Part shown: in pieces, positions 7,683 to 19,680 of the stretch
How the letters are laid out: every line of letters begins with the position of its first letter
Numbering within the stretch: position 1 is the stretch's first letter
Origin: an uncultured Rhodospirillaceae bacterium
Lineage (GTDB): Bacteria > Pseudomonadota > Alphaproteobacteria > Dongiales > Dongiaceae
Reading direction: 5' to 3'
DNA: 42,396 bases
Assembly (NCBI GenBank): GCA_902826565.1
Contig: CADEFF010000033.1
Location: 1-42,396 of the forward strand
Position numbers and translations under genes: made by a program
Notes under the pieces: model-generated
Databases searched by the model: none
Told to the model about the DNA's origin: nothing
Seen by the model: only the letters and a program-made list of their open reading frames with translations

Positions 7683-9005
7683 TCAGCGCCGCTTCGCGGG
7701 CTTCTTCGCCCGCACTCGCCGATGCGCGGGCGCACGCTTCGCGCCGAGCGCGGCCGCGCGACGCCTGGCCCCCTCTGCCGGCGTCTTCGCCGCGGATCGT
7801 TTCGCCGCGGGCCGCTTCGCCTTTTGCCGCGCATCCCCCCGCAGTGTCTCCACCACCAGCTTCTGGAAGTGATGGATCGCCCCTTCCCAATAGGGCGAGA
7901 AGCGGGTCGGAAAATCGAGGCGGTCGCGCGTCGCGAGATTGGACTGCACGCCCTTGTTGAACGGAATGTCCTGTTCCGCGACGAAGCGCAGATTGTCCAT
8001 CATCTCCTGGCGGTGCTGCGCATGGGCGGGATCGGTCGCGGCCTCGCCCACGAAATAATGGTCGAAGACGAGCCGGGTGCGGTCGTGCCCGTCCGGCGTC
8101 ATCAGGCCCAGCATCACCGTGTCGGCGCGCAGCGCGATGAGCCCGACCGGGAAGAGATTGATGATGAAATAGCGGTCCGGCTCCGCCGGCGGCGTCATCG
8201 GCATGCGCGGCATGGCGGCCATCAGCCGCGCGATCTTCGGCCCCTGCCCGGCCGGATATTCGAACCGTCCCGAGATGGCGGCGAAGCAGTCCTCGCCCAC
8301 ATCGACGCGGCCGTTGCGCACGGCGACGCCCTGCATCAGCTCCGGGTGGCCCCAAGGCAGATGGTAATCCTCGATGGCGCCTTCGACGGCGATCTTCCAG
8401 TTGCTCGGATAGGCGCCTTCCCAGTGGCCGGCATGGCGCATGACCGAGAGATCGTAGCCGGCGACGAATTCATCGAACGGGCGGATATAGTCCGCGAAGG
8501 CCGGCGCCTTGCCGTCGATATTGACGAAGAGGTAGTCGTGCCATTGGGCGAGCCGCACGCCCTTCAGGCCGAGCTCGGCATTGTCGAAGCCCTCCGCCGT
8601 CTTCACCCGGTCGCCGCCGAGATCCGGCGTCGCCACGAGCCGGCCCGCGAGATCGTAGGTCCAGCTATGCCAGGGGCAGCGCAGGGTGCTGCGGCCCCGG
8701 CAGGGCTCGCTCAGCAGCCGCATGCCGCGATGGCGGCAGACATTGTGGAAGGCCGCGACGCTGCCGTCCCGCTGGCGCACCAGCATCAGGGGCCAGCCCG
8801 CGAGATCGACCGGCATCGCGTCGCCGGCCTCGGGGATCCGGCTCGCGACTCCGACCGCGCACCAGGCGCGCGGGAAAAGCCGTTCCTGCTCCAGCCGGTA
8901 GAACTCGGCGCCGAAGGCGCGGGCCGGCAGCCCCTCGGCACGGGCCGTCGGGCGGAACAGGGCTTCGACCTCGCGGTCGGAGACGAAGTCGCGCAGCTCG
9001 GTCAT
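7683..9005 (-). CDS. Rieske (2Fe-2S) aromatic-ring-hydroxylating-type oxygenase alpha subunit
   Basis: This 440-aa oxygenase component has Rieske ligands C90-x-H92 and C110-x2-H113. The mononuclear iron site includes H215 and H220 in EDYHLPWGHPE. The size and layout match the single-component terminal oxygenases that act on quaternary amines (carnitine, glycine betaine, stachydrine) as well as aromatic acids. No reductase or ferredoxin gene is adjacent, so it must use one from elsewhere. Start: ATG 9005 with AGGGAA upstream. The last 50 or so residues are an odd Lys/Arg/Ala-rich tail with AAK-type repeats. It is outside the catalytic fold and similar in style to tails on CoaD and the RidA-like protein here. 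Confidence 0.88.
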   Translation of the reverse strand: MTELRDFVSDREVEALFRPTARAEGLPARAFGAEFYRLEQERLFPRAWCAVGVASRIPEAGDAMPVDLAGWPLMLVRQRDGSVAAFHNVCRHRGMRLLSEPCRGRSTLRCPWHSWTYDLAGRLVATPDLGGDRVKTAEGFDNAELGLKGVRLAQWHDYLFVNIDGKAPAFADYIRPFDEFVAGYDLSVMRHAGHWEGAYPSNWKIAVEGAIEDYHLPWGHPELMQGVAVRNGRVDVGEDCFAAISGRFEYPAGQGPKIARLMAAMPRMPMTPPAEPDRYFIINLFPVGLIALRADTVMLGLMTPDGHDRTRLVFDHYFVGEAATDPAHAQHRQEMMDNLRFVAEQDIPFNKGVQSNLATRDRLDFPTRFSPYWEGAIHHFQKLVVETLRGDARQKAKRPAAKRSAAKTPAEGARRRAAALGAKRAPAHRRVRAKKPAKRR

Positions 9006-9078
9006 GGCGCAATTCCCTGGGCGGCAATCGGAAAGCGCCGCCATGATTTCGGATCGGGGCGCCAGCGTCAATGCGAAG

Positions 9079-9158
9079 GGCCAGCAGGGCGAACGGCCAG
9101 CAGGGCGAACGGCCAGCAGGGCGAACGGCCAGCAGGGCGAACGGGTGGCGGGGCGAAC
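9079..9158. repeat. 16-base tandem repeat, four perfect copies
   Basis: The unit GGCCAGCAGGGCGAAC repeats without error at 9079-9094, 9095-9110, 9111-9126 and 9127-9142. A fifth degenerate copy (9143-9158) follows, and weaker similarity continues after that. It lies in the gap between coaD and the Rieske gene. Copies abut with no spacers, so it is a minisatellite, not a CRISPR array. Confidence 0.92.
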
Positions 9159-9195
9159 GATCGGCAGGACGCGCAAGGGCCGGGAAAGGCGGCGT

Positions 9196-9774
9196 CTAGC
9201 GAGCCCTGGAGGCACGTCCCCTGCTCTTGCCCTTGCTCGTGCTCTTGCCTGTGCTTTTTCCCTGGCCCTGGCCGATGCCGAGCTTCTTCTGCAGGAAGGC
9301 GGCGACGCGCGGGCTCACGAAATGCCGGATGTCGCCGCCGAACTGCCCGATCTCCTTCACGAAGCGCGAGGAGATGAACTGATGGCGGTCGGAGGCCATG
9401 AGGAACACGGTCTCGATCTCCGGATTGAGCCGCGCGTTCATGCCCGCCATCTGGAACTCGTATTCGAAATCCGATACCGCCCGGAGGCCGCGCATGATGA
9501 TGCCGGCGCCGTTGCGTTCGGCGAACTCCATCAGCAGGCAGTCGAAGGGCACCACCGAGATATGCTTCGGCAGGCCGTTCTCGAGCGCGGCGATCTCCTG
9601 CTCCACGAGATGCACGCGGTCCTTGAGGCTCAGCAGCGGCCCCTTGCCGGCATTGGCCGAGACGCCGACCACCAGACGGTCGGTGACGCGCGCGGCGCGA
9701 CGGATGATGTCGATATGGCCGTTGGTGATCGGATCGAACGTTCCCGGATAGACCGCAATACGTTGCTTCGCCAT
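9196..9774 (-). CDS. coaD: Phosphopantetheine adenylyltransferase (CoaD)
   Basis: CoaD converts 4'-phosphopantetheine and ATP to dephospho-CoA, the penultimate step of coenzyme A synthesis. The nucleotidyltransferase motif GTFDPITNGHIDI is near the N-terminus. MRGLRAVSDFEYE and FISSRFVKEI complete the active site. The ATG at 9774 lies four bases after the gyrA stop, the usual alphaproteobacterial gyrA-coaD arrangement. The protein has 192 aa, some 25 more than typical. The extra C-terminal segment (about 168-192) is a Gly/Lys/Ser/Arg-rich low-complexity tail encoded by repetitive DNA. Confidence 0.96.
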   Translation of the reverse strand: MAKQRIAVYPGTFDPITNGHIDIIRRAARVTDRLVVGVSANAGKGPLLSLKDRVHLVEQEIAALENGLPKHISVVPFDCLLMEFAERNGAGIIMRGLRAVSDFEYEFQMAGMNARLNPEIETVFLMASDRHQFISSRFVKEIGQFGGDIRHFVSPRVAAFLQKKLGIGQGQGKSTGKSTSKGKSRGRASRAR

Positions 9775-9778
9775 CGTG

Positions 9779-12601
9779 CTACTCGCTCGCCCCCTCGTCC
9801 TTCGCCGCGCCGGCCGCGAGCGAATCCGCATCGCCCTCGGCGCCCGGCTCTTCGCCCGCATCGGCGCCGTTGCTCGCCCCCGCCTCGCCGATCTCCTCGA
9901 GACGGGTGACCGAGACGACGCGCTCGCCCTCGGCGACCTTGAAGATCGACACGCCCTGGGTGTTGCGGCCCGCGATGCGGATATCGGCGACCGGGCAGCG
10001 GATGAGCTGCCCGCCGTCGGTCACCAGCATGATCTGGTCGCCATGGCCGACCGGGAACGAGGCGATCACGGGCCCGTTGCGCTCGCTGGTCGCGATATTG
10101 ACGATACCCTGACCGCCGCGCCCGGTGATGCGATATTCATAGGCCGAGCTGCGCTTGCCGAACCCCTTCTCGGTCACGGTGAGGATGAATTCCTCGACCG
10201 CCTCGAGGCCGCCGAGCCGGTCCGACGAAAGCTCGAGAGTGTCGCCGGAAGCGGCACCGGGCGCCTCCGCCTCCTCGGCGACCTCGGCGGGCGCCTCGCC
10301 GGCCGCGGCCTCTTCGCCCGCCTGCCGCCGCCGGGCGTTGGCCCAGCGGAGATAGGCCTCGCGCTCGGCCGTCTCGGCATCCACATGCGCGAGGATCGAC
10401 ATCGAGACGACGCTGTCCTCCTTGCCGAGCCGGATGCCGCGCACGCCCGTCGAGGTGCGGCCCGAGAACACGCGCACATCGGGCACCGCGAAGCGGATCG
10501 AGCGGCCGCCGCGCACGGCCAGCAGCACGTCGTCGCTCTCGCGGCAGGTCTGCACGCCGATCAGCCGGTCGCCGCCCGCGAGCTTCATGGCGATCTTGCC
10601 GTTCGCCATGACGTTGGTGAAATCGGAGAGCCGGTTGCGGCGCACGTCGCCGGCGGCGGTCGCGAACATCACGAACATGCTGTCCCAGGCGGTTTCGTCC
10701 TCGGGCAGCGGCATGACGGTCGAGATGGTCTCGCCCTCGTCGAGCGGCAGCAGATTGACCAGCGCCCGGCCGCGCGCCTGCGGCGTGCCGAGCGGCAGCT
10801 TGTAGACCTTCGTCTTGTAGACCATGCCGCTCGTCGAGAAGAACAGCATCGGCGTGTGGGTGTCGGCGACGAAGATCTGCGAGACGAAATCCTCTTCCCG
10901 CGTCGCCATCGCAGTGCGGCCCTTGCCGCCGCGGCGCTGCGCCCGGAAGGCGGAGAGCGGCACGCGCTTGATGTAGCCGCCATGGGTGACGGTGACGACC
11001 ATCTCCTCGCGCTGGATCAGGTCCTCGACGTCCTGCTCGAACTCGAGCTCCTCGATCGTCGTGCGGCGCGGCGTGGCGAACTCATCGCGCATCTTGCGGA
11101 GCTCGACGCGCAGGATATCGAGACGGCGCGGCCGCGAACCGAGGATATCGAGGAAATCGGCGATCGCCTTGGCGAGCTCGCCGAGCTCGTCGGCGATCTT
11201 GTCCCGCTCGAGGCCGGTGAGGCGCTGCAGCCTGAGCTCGAGGATCGCCTTCGCCTGCTCTTCCGAGAGGCTGTAGGTGCCGTCCTCGGCGACCGAGCGG
11301 CCGGGCTCGTCGATGAGGCGGATCAGCGCCTCCACGTCGCGCGCCGGCCAGGCTTTCGCCATCAGCTGCTCGCGCGCCGCCACCGGGTCCTTCGCGGTGC
11401 GAATGAGGGCGATGACCGCGTCGATGTTGGCGACGGCGATCGCGAGCCCGACCAGCACATGCGCCCGCTCGCGCGTCTTGCGCAGCTCGAAGACCGTCCG
11501 CCTGGTGATCACCTCCTCGCGGAACGCGATGAAGGTGACGATGATCGATTTGAGGTTGAACAGCTCCGGCCGGCCGCCGTTGATCGCCAGCATGTTGACG
11601 CCGAAGCTGGTCTGCAGCGGGGTGTGGCGATAGAGCTGGTTCAGCACCACCTCGGCCATCGCCTCGCGCTTCAGCTCGATCACCACCCGCACGCCGTCCC
11701 GGTCGGATTCGTCGCGGAGATCGGCGATGCCTTCGATGATCTTCTCCCGCACGGTCTCGGCGATGCGCTCGAGGAGACGGGATTTGTTCACCTGATAGGG
11801 AACCTCGGTGACCACGATCGCCTCGCGGTCCTTGCGGATCTCCTCGACATGGGAGCGCGAGCGCATCACCACGGAGCCGCGGCCGAGATGGAAGGCCTCG
11901 CGGATGCCGGACTTGCCGACGATGAGAGCGCCGGTCGGGAAATCCGGACCCGGCACATGCTGCATCAACTCCTCGATCGTGATCTCGGGCCGGTCGATAC
12001 AGGCGAGACAGGCCTCCACCACCTCGCCCAGATTGTGGGTCGGGATGTTGGTCGCCATGCCGACGGCGATGCCGCCGGCGCCGTTGATCAGCAGGTTCGG
12101 AAAGGGCGCCGGGAGGACCTGCGGCTCGACCGAGGATTCGTCGTAGTTCGGGCCGAACGGGACGGTTTCCTTGTCGATATCCTCGAGCAGCGCCCCGGCC
12201 GCGCGCGCGAGGCGCGCCTCGGTGTAGCGCATGGCCGCCGGCGGATCGCCGTCCATCGAGCCGAAATTGCCCTGGGAGTCGATGAGCGGGAGGCGCATGG
12301 AGAAATCCTGCGCCATGCGGACCATCGCATCGTAGATCGCCGCATCGCCATGCGGATGGAACTTGCCCATCACCTCGCCGACGATGCGCGCCGATTTCCG
12401 GAAGGGCCGGTTGAAGTCGTATCCGGCCTCCTTCATCGCGTAGAGGATGCGGCGGTGGACCGGCTTCAGACCGTCGCGCACGTCGGGGAGCGCCCGGGCC
12501 ACGATCACGCTCATGGCGTAATCGAGGTAGGAGCGTTTCATCTCCTCCTCGATCGTCACCGGCGTGATGTCCAACGGCGCTGGATCGGGCGTCGAGGTCA
12601 A
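9779..12601 (-). CDS. gyrA: DNA gyrase subunit A
   Basis: GyrA is the DNA breakage-reunion subunit of gyrase. The catalytic Tyr is Y126 (AAMRYTE). The quinolone region reads [10 protein letters not shown], so A87 stands at the position of E. coli Ser83, while D91 (E. coli Asp87) is kept. The GyrA box QRRGGKG opens the C-terminal DNA-wrapping domain. A Glu/Ala-rich insertion (coded around 10220-10335) interrupts that domain, and the tail is acidic. Length is 940 aa. The frame closes five codons upstream of TTG 12601, which I take as the start although its Shine-Dalgarno match is weak. GTG at residue 16 or ATG at residue 21 (after GAGGAGGAG) are alternatives. Confidence 0.97.
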   Translation of the reverse strand: MTSTPDPAPLDITPVTIEEEMKRSYLDYAMSVIVARALPDVRDGLKPVHRRILYAMKEAGYDFNRPFRKSARIVGEVMGKFHPHGDAAIYDAMVRMAQDFSMRLPLIDSQGNFGSMDGDPPAAMRYTEARLARAAGALLEDIDKETVPFGPNYDESSVEPQVLPAPFPNLLINGAGGIAVGMATNIPTHNLGEVVEACLACIDRPEITIEELMQHVPGPDFPTGALIVGKSGIREAFHLGRGSVVMRSRSHVEEIRKDREAIVVTEVPYQVNKSRLLERIAETVREKIIEGIADLRDESDRDGVRVVIELKREAMAEVVLNQLYRHTPLQTSFGVNMLAINGGRPELFNLKSIIVTFIAFREEVITRRTVFELRKTRERAHVLVGLAIAVANIDAVIALIRTAKDPVAAREQLMAKAWPARDVEALIRLIDEPGRSVAEDGTYSLSEEQAKAILELRLQRLTGLERDKIADELGELAKAIADFLDILGSRPRRLDILRVELRKMRDEFATPRRTTIEELEFEQDVEDLIQREEMVVTVTHGGYIKRVPLSAFRAQRRGGKGRTAMATREEDFVSQIFVADTHTPMLFFSTSGMVYKTKVYKLPLGTPQARGRALVNLLPLDEGETISTVMPLPEDETAWDSMFVMFATAAGDVRRNRLSDFTNVMANGKIAMKLAGGDRLIGVQTCRESDDVLLAVRGGRSIRFAVPDVRVFSGRTSTGVRGIRLGKEDSVVSMSILAHVDAETAEREAYLRWANARRRQAGEEAAAGEAPAEVAEEAEAPGAASGDTLELSSDRLGGLEAVEEFILTVTEKGFGKRSSAYEYRITGRGGQGIVNIATSERNGPVIASFPVGHGDQIMLVTDGGQLIRCPVADIRIAGRNTQGVSIFKVAEGERVVSVTRLEEIGEAGASNGADAGEEPGAEGDADSLAAGAAKDEGASE

Positions 12602-12665
12602 GGAATTTTTGCTTTACAGATCAAAGGATTGTGGGTCGGCCACTGGAGTCGATTCCGCAAGCCTT

Positions 12666-12694
12666 TCTATAGCAGATTTCGCATCTGCGAACAA
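12666..12694 (-). promoter_or_regulatory. Candidate gyrA promoter with palindromic spacer
   Basis: Reading the minus strand, TTGTTC (12689-12694) and TATAGA (12666-12671) are separated by exactly 17 bases. Those 17 bases are a perfect inverted repeat, GCAGAT-gcgaa-ATCTGC. A second, overlapping dyad TTCGCA-tc-TGCGAA lies at 12678-12691. The region is clearly less GC-rich than its surroundings. The expected transcript start is about 57 bases before the gyrA start codon. The remaining bases of 12602-12841 show nothing else. Confidence 0.5.
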
Positions 12695-12841
12695 CCGCGG
12701 AACGGCCCGGAATCGGCCTCCTGTCGGGCCGGATTCCGGGCTTCGGGAACGCGGAAAACGGGCCTAGGGTCGTGCGCCCATAAGGACGGTGAAACGGCGG
12801 CTCAGGCTGTTCCGAACGACCCGGGATGGAGATTCTAGCGC

Positions 12842-13372
12842 ATGGCGAAGCTCTTTTTCGGATTGAACCAATCCCTGGACGGCTACGTCGACCACCAGGA
12901 AATTGCGTCCGGTCCTGCGCTCTTTCGTCACTTCACCGAGCTGGTGCGCGGCCTGATCGGCAGTGTGTACGGTCGCCGCATGTACGAGGTCATGCGTTAC
13001 TGGGACGAAGACCGCCCGGAGTGGGACGCGGCGCGACGCGACTTCGCGGCGGCGTGGCGGAAGCAACCGAAGTGGGTCGTGTCGCGAACCTTGAAGTCGG
13101 TCGGCCCCAACGCCACGCTTGTCGAGGATGACCTCGAGGCGGCGATACGCGGACTAAAGGCCCGACTTGTCGGGGAGATTCAAGTCGGCGGACCAGAGCT
13201 GGCACGAAGCCTGACCGACCTTGGTCTTATCGATGAGTACCGGCTCTACATCCGTCCCTTCGTGCTTGGTCACGGCAAGCCGTTCTTCGCCGGCCCCCAG
13301 CCGCCGCTCCGCCTTGTGGCCAACGATTTGATCGGCGAGGACGCGATCAGGCTGACATACGTTCCTGCCTGA
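12842..13372 (+). CDS. Dihydrofolate reductase family protein (RibD C-terminal fold)
   Basis: This 176-aa protein has the DHFR/RibD-C-like reductase fold typified by YyaP-like proteins. It opens with KLFFGLNQSLDGYVD. GRRMYEVMRYW follows, then IQVGGPELARSL (NADPH-binding glycine turn), and it ends with the family's IRPFVLGHGKPFF and LTYV strands. Such proteins are usually not true folate reductases and their substrates are mostly unknown. ATG 12842 is preceded by GGAG at 12826-12829. It reads opposite to gyrA and is convergent with the binding-protein genes. Confidence 0.88.
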   Translation: MAKLFFGLNQSLDGYVDHQEIASGPALFRHFTELVRGLIGSVYGRRMYEVMRYWDEDRPEWDAARRDFAAAWRKQPKWVVSRTLKSVGPNATLVEDDLEAAIRGLKARLVGEIQVGGPELARSLTDLGLIDEYRLYIRPFVLGHGKPFFAGPQPPLRLVANDLIGEDAIRLTYVPA

Positions 13373-13484
13373 TCGCGCAACGCGCCCGGCGGATCGCGCC
13401 GACGCGCCATGTCCGCTTCGGGTCGAACGCGGTCATTTCCATCATGACCGGCCGCCGATACCGGCCGACTTATGCGTGCACGAC

Positions 13485-14603
13485 CTAGTTCAGCCCCGCC
13501 TTCACCTGATCGACGAGCTCGATATAGCGGCTGCGATAGGGCTCGTCCGGCTCCTCGCTGACCGAGGCCGAGGAGAAGCTCGACTGCGGATTGTCGTAGC
13601 CGAGCGAGGCCAGCACCTCCCTCGGCACGAGCTCATAGGCCTTGCTGTTGGAATGGCCGTAGCCCTGATATTCCAGAAGGTAGGCGCCGGCCTCCGGCGA
13701 GATCATCGCGTCGATGAAATCGTAGGCCGCCTGCTCGTCGCCGTCGCCCGGGCAGCGCACCAGGCCGCAGACCCAGGTGATGGTGCCCTCCTTCGGCGTC
13801 ATATAGACGACCGGCAGGCCCTGGTCGCGCAGCACCTTGACCGACCCGTTCCAGGAGAAGGCGGCCGCCACCTCGCCCGAGGCCATCGCCTGCTCCATCT
13901 GGGTGGTGTCGTCCCAGTAGAAGCGCAGCAGGTCGCGCTGCTTCGCCATCAGCCGGGAGATTTCGGCAAGCTGCGCCTCGGAGAGGTGCGTGTAGTCGTC
14001 ATACATGCCGAGCACCCGCGCCGCGATCTCGATCGGCATGGTGTCGGCGTTGTACATCGCCAGCCGACCCTTGTATTTCTCGTTATAGAGAAGCGACCAG
14101 GAGGGATCCTTGACGTCCTCGGGATCGACCATGTCCGTGCGATAGAGGATCGAGCAGCTTCCGCAATCGAAGGGCACGAACCAGCTTTGCCCGTTCTCAT
14201 GGGCATGCGGCACGTTCCGCAGGTTCGGCCAGAGATCCTCGTAGTTCGAGAGGCGCGCGGTATCGATCGGCCGCAGCATCTCGGCCTTCTGCCAGCGCTT
14301 GAGGCTCGTGCTGCAGGGATGCACCACATCCGCCTTGTAGCCGGTCTGCAGCTTCTGCAGCGCCTCATTGATGGTGCCGAAGAAGCCGAAATTCGGCGAC
14401 GCGCCGTATTTCTCCACATAGCCCGGATGGAGCTCCGGCAGCTCATAGCCTGCCCATTCATAGACCGTCAGCGCCGGCGCCGCCTGCGCACCGCGCGCGG
14501 AGAATCCCGCCATGGCCAACCCCATGGCGCCGAGCGCCTTGCCGAACTCGCGCCGATCGAGCCGGCCCGTGAGAGCCAGCCTGGCGATCTGCTTGCCGTC
14601 CAT
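13485..14603 (-). CDS. PotD/PotF-type ABC transporter substrate-binding protein (paralog 1)
   Basis: This is a predicted exported binding protein of 372 aa for spermidine, putrescine or a similar cationic solute. A Tat-like leader (DRREFGKALGAMG) runs to an AQAA processing region. The mature chain shows the family features LTVYEWAGY, PFDCGS, WDDTTQMEQAMASGE and the C-terminal YELV region. GAGGGG precedes ATG 14603. It is a close paralog of the gene 102 bases upstream, with most blocks collinear and identity well over half by eye. No permease or ATPase gene lies nearby, so it must serve a transporter encoded elsewhere, perhaps one of the two in this window. Confidence 0.9.
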   Translation of the reverse strand: MDGKQIARLALTGRLDRREFGKALGAMGLAMAGFSARGAQAAPALTVYEWAGYELPELHPGYVEKYGASPNFGFFGTINEALQKLQTGYKADVVHPCSTSLKRWQKAEMLRPIDTARLSNYEDLWPNLRNVPHAHENGQSWFVPFDCGSCSILYRTDMVDPEDVKDPSWSLLYNEKYKGRLAMYNADTMPIEIAARVLGMYDDYTHLSEAQLAEISRLMAKQRDLLRFYWDDTTQMEQAMASGEVAAAFSWNGSVKVLRDQGLPVVYMTPKEGTITWVCGLVRCPGDGDEQAAYDFIDAMISPEAGAYLLEYQGYGHSNSKAYELVPREVLASLGYDNPQSSFSSASVSEEPDEPYRSRYIELVDQVKAGLN

Positions 14604-14705
14604 GAATCTACCCCTCGTGTCACGGTCCCGCGGGCGGTCTTCCGGCCCACGAGCTATCGGGCCTGCCGGCGGCTACCCCCGGCCGCCGGCAAGCCCCCTG
14701 AAAGC

Positions 14706-15830
14706 TCAGTTCGTCCCCGCCTTCACGCTGTCCACCAGCTCGATATAGCGCGCGCGATAGGGATCCTCGGCCTCGTCCGACACCGCCGTGGTGGCGAAGG
14801 TTGCCTCCGGATCGTCGTAACCCAGCGACGCCAATACCTCCTTCGAGACCCGTTCGTAGGATTTGCGGTTGGAGTGGCCGTAGCCCTGCTGTTCCAGCAG
14901 GAACGCGCCGGCTTCGGGCGAGATCATCGAATCCATGAAATCATAGGCGGCCTGTTCGTCGCCCGGCGCATCGGCGCCGCGCACGAAGCCGCAGACCCAG
15001 ATCAGGATGCCTTCCTTCGGCACCATGTAATCGACCGGGATGCCCTGGTCGCGCAGGACCTTCACCGAACCGTTCCAGGCATAGGCCGCGACCAGCTCGC
15101 CAGACGCCAAGCCTTGCTCCACCTGGGTCGAATCGTCCCAGTAAAAGCGCAGCAGGTCCCGCTGCTTCGACAGCAGCGCCTGCACTTCCTTGAGCTGGTC
15201 CTCATTGAGATGCAGATAGTCGTCATACATGCCGAGGATACGCGCGGCGATCTCCACCATCGTCGTATCGGTGTTGTACATGGAGAGGCGGCCCTTGTAT
15301 TTCTCGTTGAAGAGCAGCGTCCATGACGGATCCTTCACATCTTCCGGATCGACGAGATCGGTCCGGTACAGCACCGAGGAGTTGCCGCAGTCGAACGGAA
15401 CGAACCATTCCTTACCTTCGAATTGAGCCTGCGGAATGACCTGGAACTTCGGCCAGATGTCGGGCCAGTTCGAGAGCCGCGAGACGTCGATCGGCTGGAT
15501 CACGCCAGCGTCGCGCCAGCGCTTCAGGTTGTAGCTGCAAGGATGGATGATATCGACATTGTAGCCGCCGACGAGCTTCTGCAGCGCTTCTTCCTCGCTG
15601 CCGAAGAAGGCGAACTCCGGCGATGCGCCGTATTTCTCGATATATTGGGGATGCAGCTCGGGCACGTCATAGCCGGCCCAACCATACATCGTCAGCGACG
15701 GGGCCGCCGCAGCGATCCGGGGCGCGAGGGTCGCCGCCATCGACAGTCCCATGACGCCGAGCGCCTTGTTGAAATCCCGGCGACCGATCCGACCGGTCAT
15801 AAACCGTTCGGCGATTTCCTTGCCATCCAT
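14706..15830 (-). CDS. PotD/PotF-type ABC transporter substrate-binding protein (paralog 2)
   Basis: This 374-aa exported binding protein is paralogous to the next gene downstream. It has the same MDGK opening, a Tat-like leader (GRRDFNKALGVMG), LTMYGWAGYDVPELHP, PFDCGNSSVLYRTDLVDPED and a near-identical C-terminus. The frame is open to 15902. AGGGAG lies six bases before ATG 15830, and that start matches the paralog, so I prefer it to the ATG at 15836. The pair is a tandem duplication with divergence concentrated in residues likely to contact ligand, suggesting related but different solutes. Confidence 0.9.
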   Translation of the reverse strand: MDGKEIAERFMTGRIGRRDFNKALGVMGLSMAATLAPRIAAAAPSLTMYGWAGYDVPELHPQYIEKYGASPEFAFFGSEEEALQKLVGGYNVDIIHPCSYNLKRWRDAGVIQPIDVSRLSNWPDIWPKFQVIPQAQFEGKEWFVPFDCGNSSVLYRTDLVDPEDVKDPSWTLLFNEKYKGRLSMYNTDTTMVEIAARILGMYDDYLHLNEDQLKEVQALLSKQRDLLRFYWDDSTQVEQGLASGELVAAYAWNGSVKVLRDQGIPVDYMVPKEGILIWVCGFVRGADAPGDEQAAYDFMDSMISPEAGAFLLEQQGYGHSNRKSYERVSKEVLASLGYDDPEATFATTAVSDEAEDPYRARYIELVDSVKAGTN

Positions 15831-16017
15831 CAGCATCTCCCTGTAAGGCTGCATCGTTTTTCTTCGGCCCGCGCTTCCCGGGCGCTCGGACCTGGGGCGC
15901 AACCGCGCTCCGGATCGTCACCAGGCCCCTGCCTGGCCCGAGAATGATGCACCCCGCCGGGGAGGCCCGGCAAGTCAGGGCCGGAGACGATCCGGGACTG
16001 GCCTAGAACGGTCGGGC

Positions 16018-16500
16018 CTAGAACGGAATGTCGTCGTCGAGATCGCCGCTGGCGGGCGCGGGCGCCCGGCCGCCAGAGGATCGGCCGCCCCCGGAATAGC
16101 CGCCTTCCTCGGGCTCGCCGGCCGACGCATCCCCGCCGCCACCGCCGCCGCGGCCATCGAGCATGGTGAGCTCGCCGCGATAGCGCTGCAGCACCACTTC
16201 CGTCGTGTATTTCTCCTGGCCGCTCTGGTCGGTCCACTTGCGAGTCTGGAGCTGGCCCTCCAAATAGACTTTCGCGCCCTTGCGGAGATATTTCTCGATC
16301 ACCTCCACCAGCCGGTCGTTGAAGACCACGACGCGGTGCCACTCGGTGCGCTCCTTGCGCTCGCCCGAGTTCTTGTCGCGCCAGGATTCCGACGTCGCCA
16401 CGGAAAGGTTCGCCACCCGGGTCCCGTCCTGCGTCGAACGGATTTCCGGATCGCGCCCCAGATTGCCCACGAGAATGACCTTGTTGACGCTGCCTGCCAT
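16018..16500 (-). CDS. ssb: Single-stranded DNA-binding protein
   Basis: SSB coats single-stranded DNA during replication, recombination and repair. The OB-fold occupies about residues 4-110 and includes [14 protein letters not shown], the Trp-bearing TEWHRVVVF and [12 protein letters not shown] Gly-rich linker follows. The C-terminus is the acidic DDDIPF tip that recruits partner proteins. The length of 160 aa is normal. It is divergent from uvrA across 222 bases, the usual alphaproteobacterial pairing. I found no GTTC-N7-GTTC LexA box between them. Confidence 0.97.
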   Translation of the reverse strand: MAGSVNKVILVGNLGRDPEIRSTQDGTRVANLSVATSESWRDKNSGERKERTEWHRVVVFNDRLVEVIEKYLRKGAKVYLEGQLQTRKWTDQSGQEKYTTEVVLQRYRGELTMLDGRGGGGGGDASAGEPEEGGYSGGGRSSGGRAPAPASGDLDDDIPF

Positions 16501-16722
16501 CGAATGTCGTCCCTCGCTCCCAACGCCGCCACGCGGCGAAATCGCTGCACGGTCCCTGGCGATATTCGGGCAACTCTACACGGATTTGCCGGGGGCCGGC
16601 CATGCGGATTTGGCGACCGGCCCCGCCCGGCGCGAGGATAGTTCGGAGTCGCCTGTCAGCCGCCCCGCCAGTATGATCGGCGGCGCTCCCCAAACCCCGA
16701 AATTCGAGAGCCGATTCCGCCC

Positions 16723-19617
<2,895 letters not shown>

Positions 19618-19680
19618 GGCCGATCCGCCGCGCATCGACCATATCCCGATCCCGAAATTTTCAACCGACGGCCCCCCGCG

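Noticed and set aside
7683-7850. Frameshift as the cause of the basic Rieske C-terminal tail
   Set aside because: The frame is continuous, with codon use like the neighbours, and similar tails occur on two other proteins here, so a real extension is more likely.
9079-9158. CRISPR array
   Set aside because: Repeat units of 16 bases abut without spacers and no cas genes are present.
9776-12838. A 1020-codon open frame on the plus strand opposite gyrA
   Set aside because: It is a GC-rich antisense shadow: composition is Arg/Ala/His-rich with no family similarity, and gyrA on the other strand is certain.
16501-16722. SOS (LexA) box between ssb and uvrA
   Set aside because: No GTTC-N7-GTTC or close variant is present in the 222-base gap.
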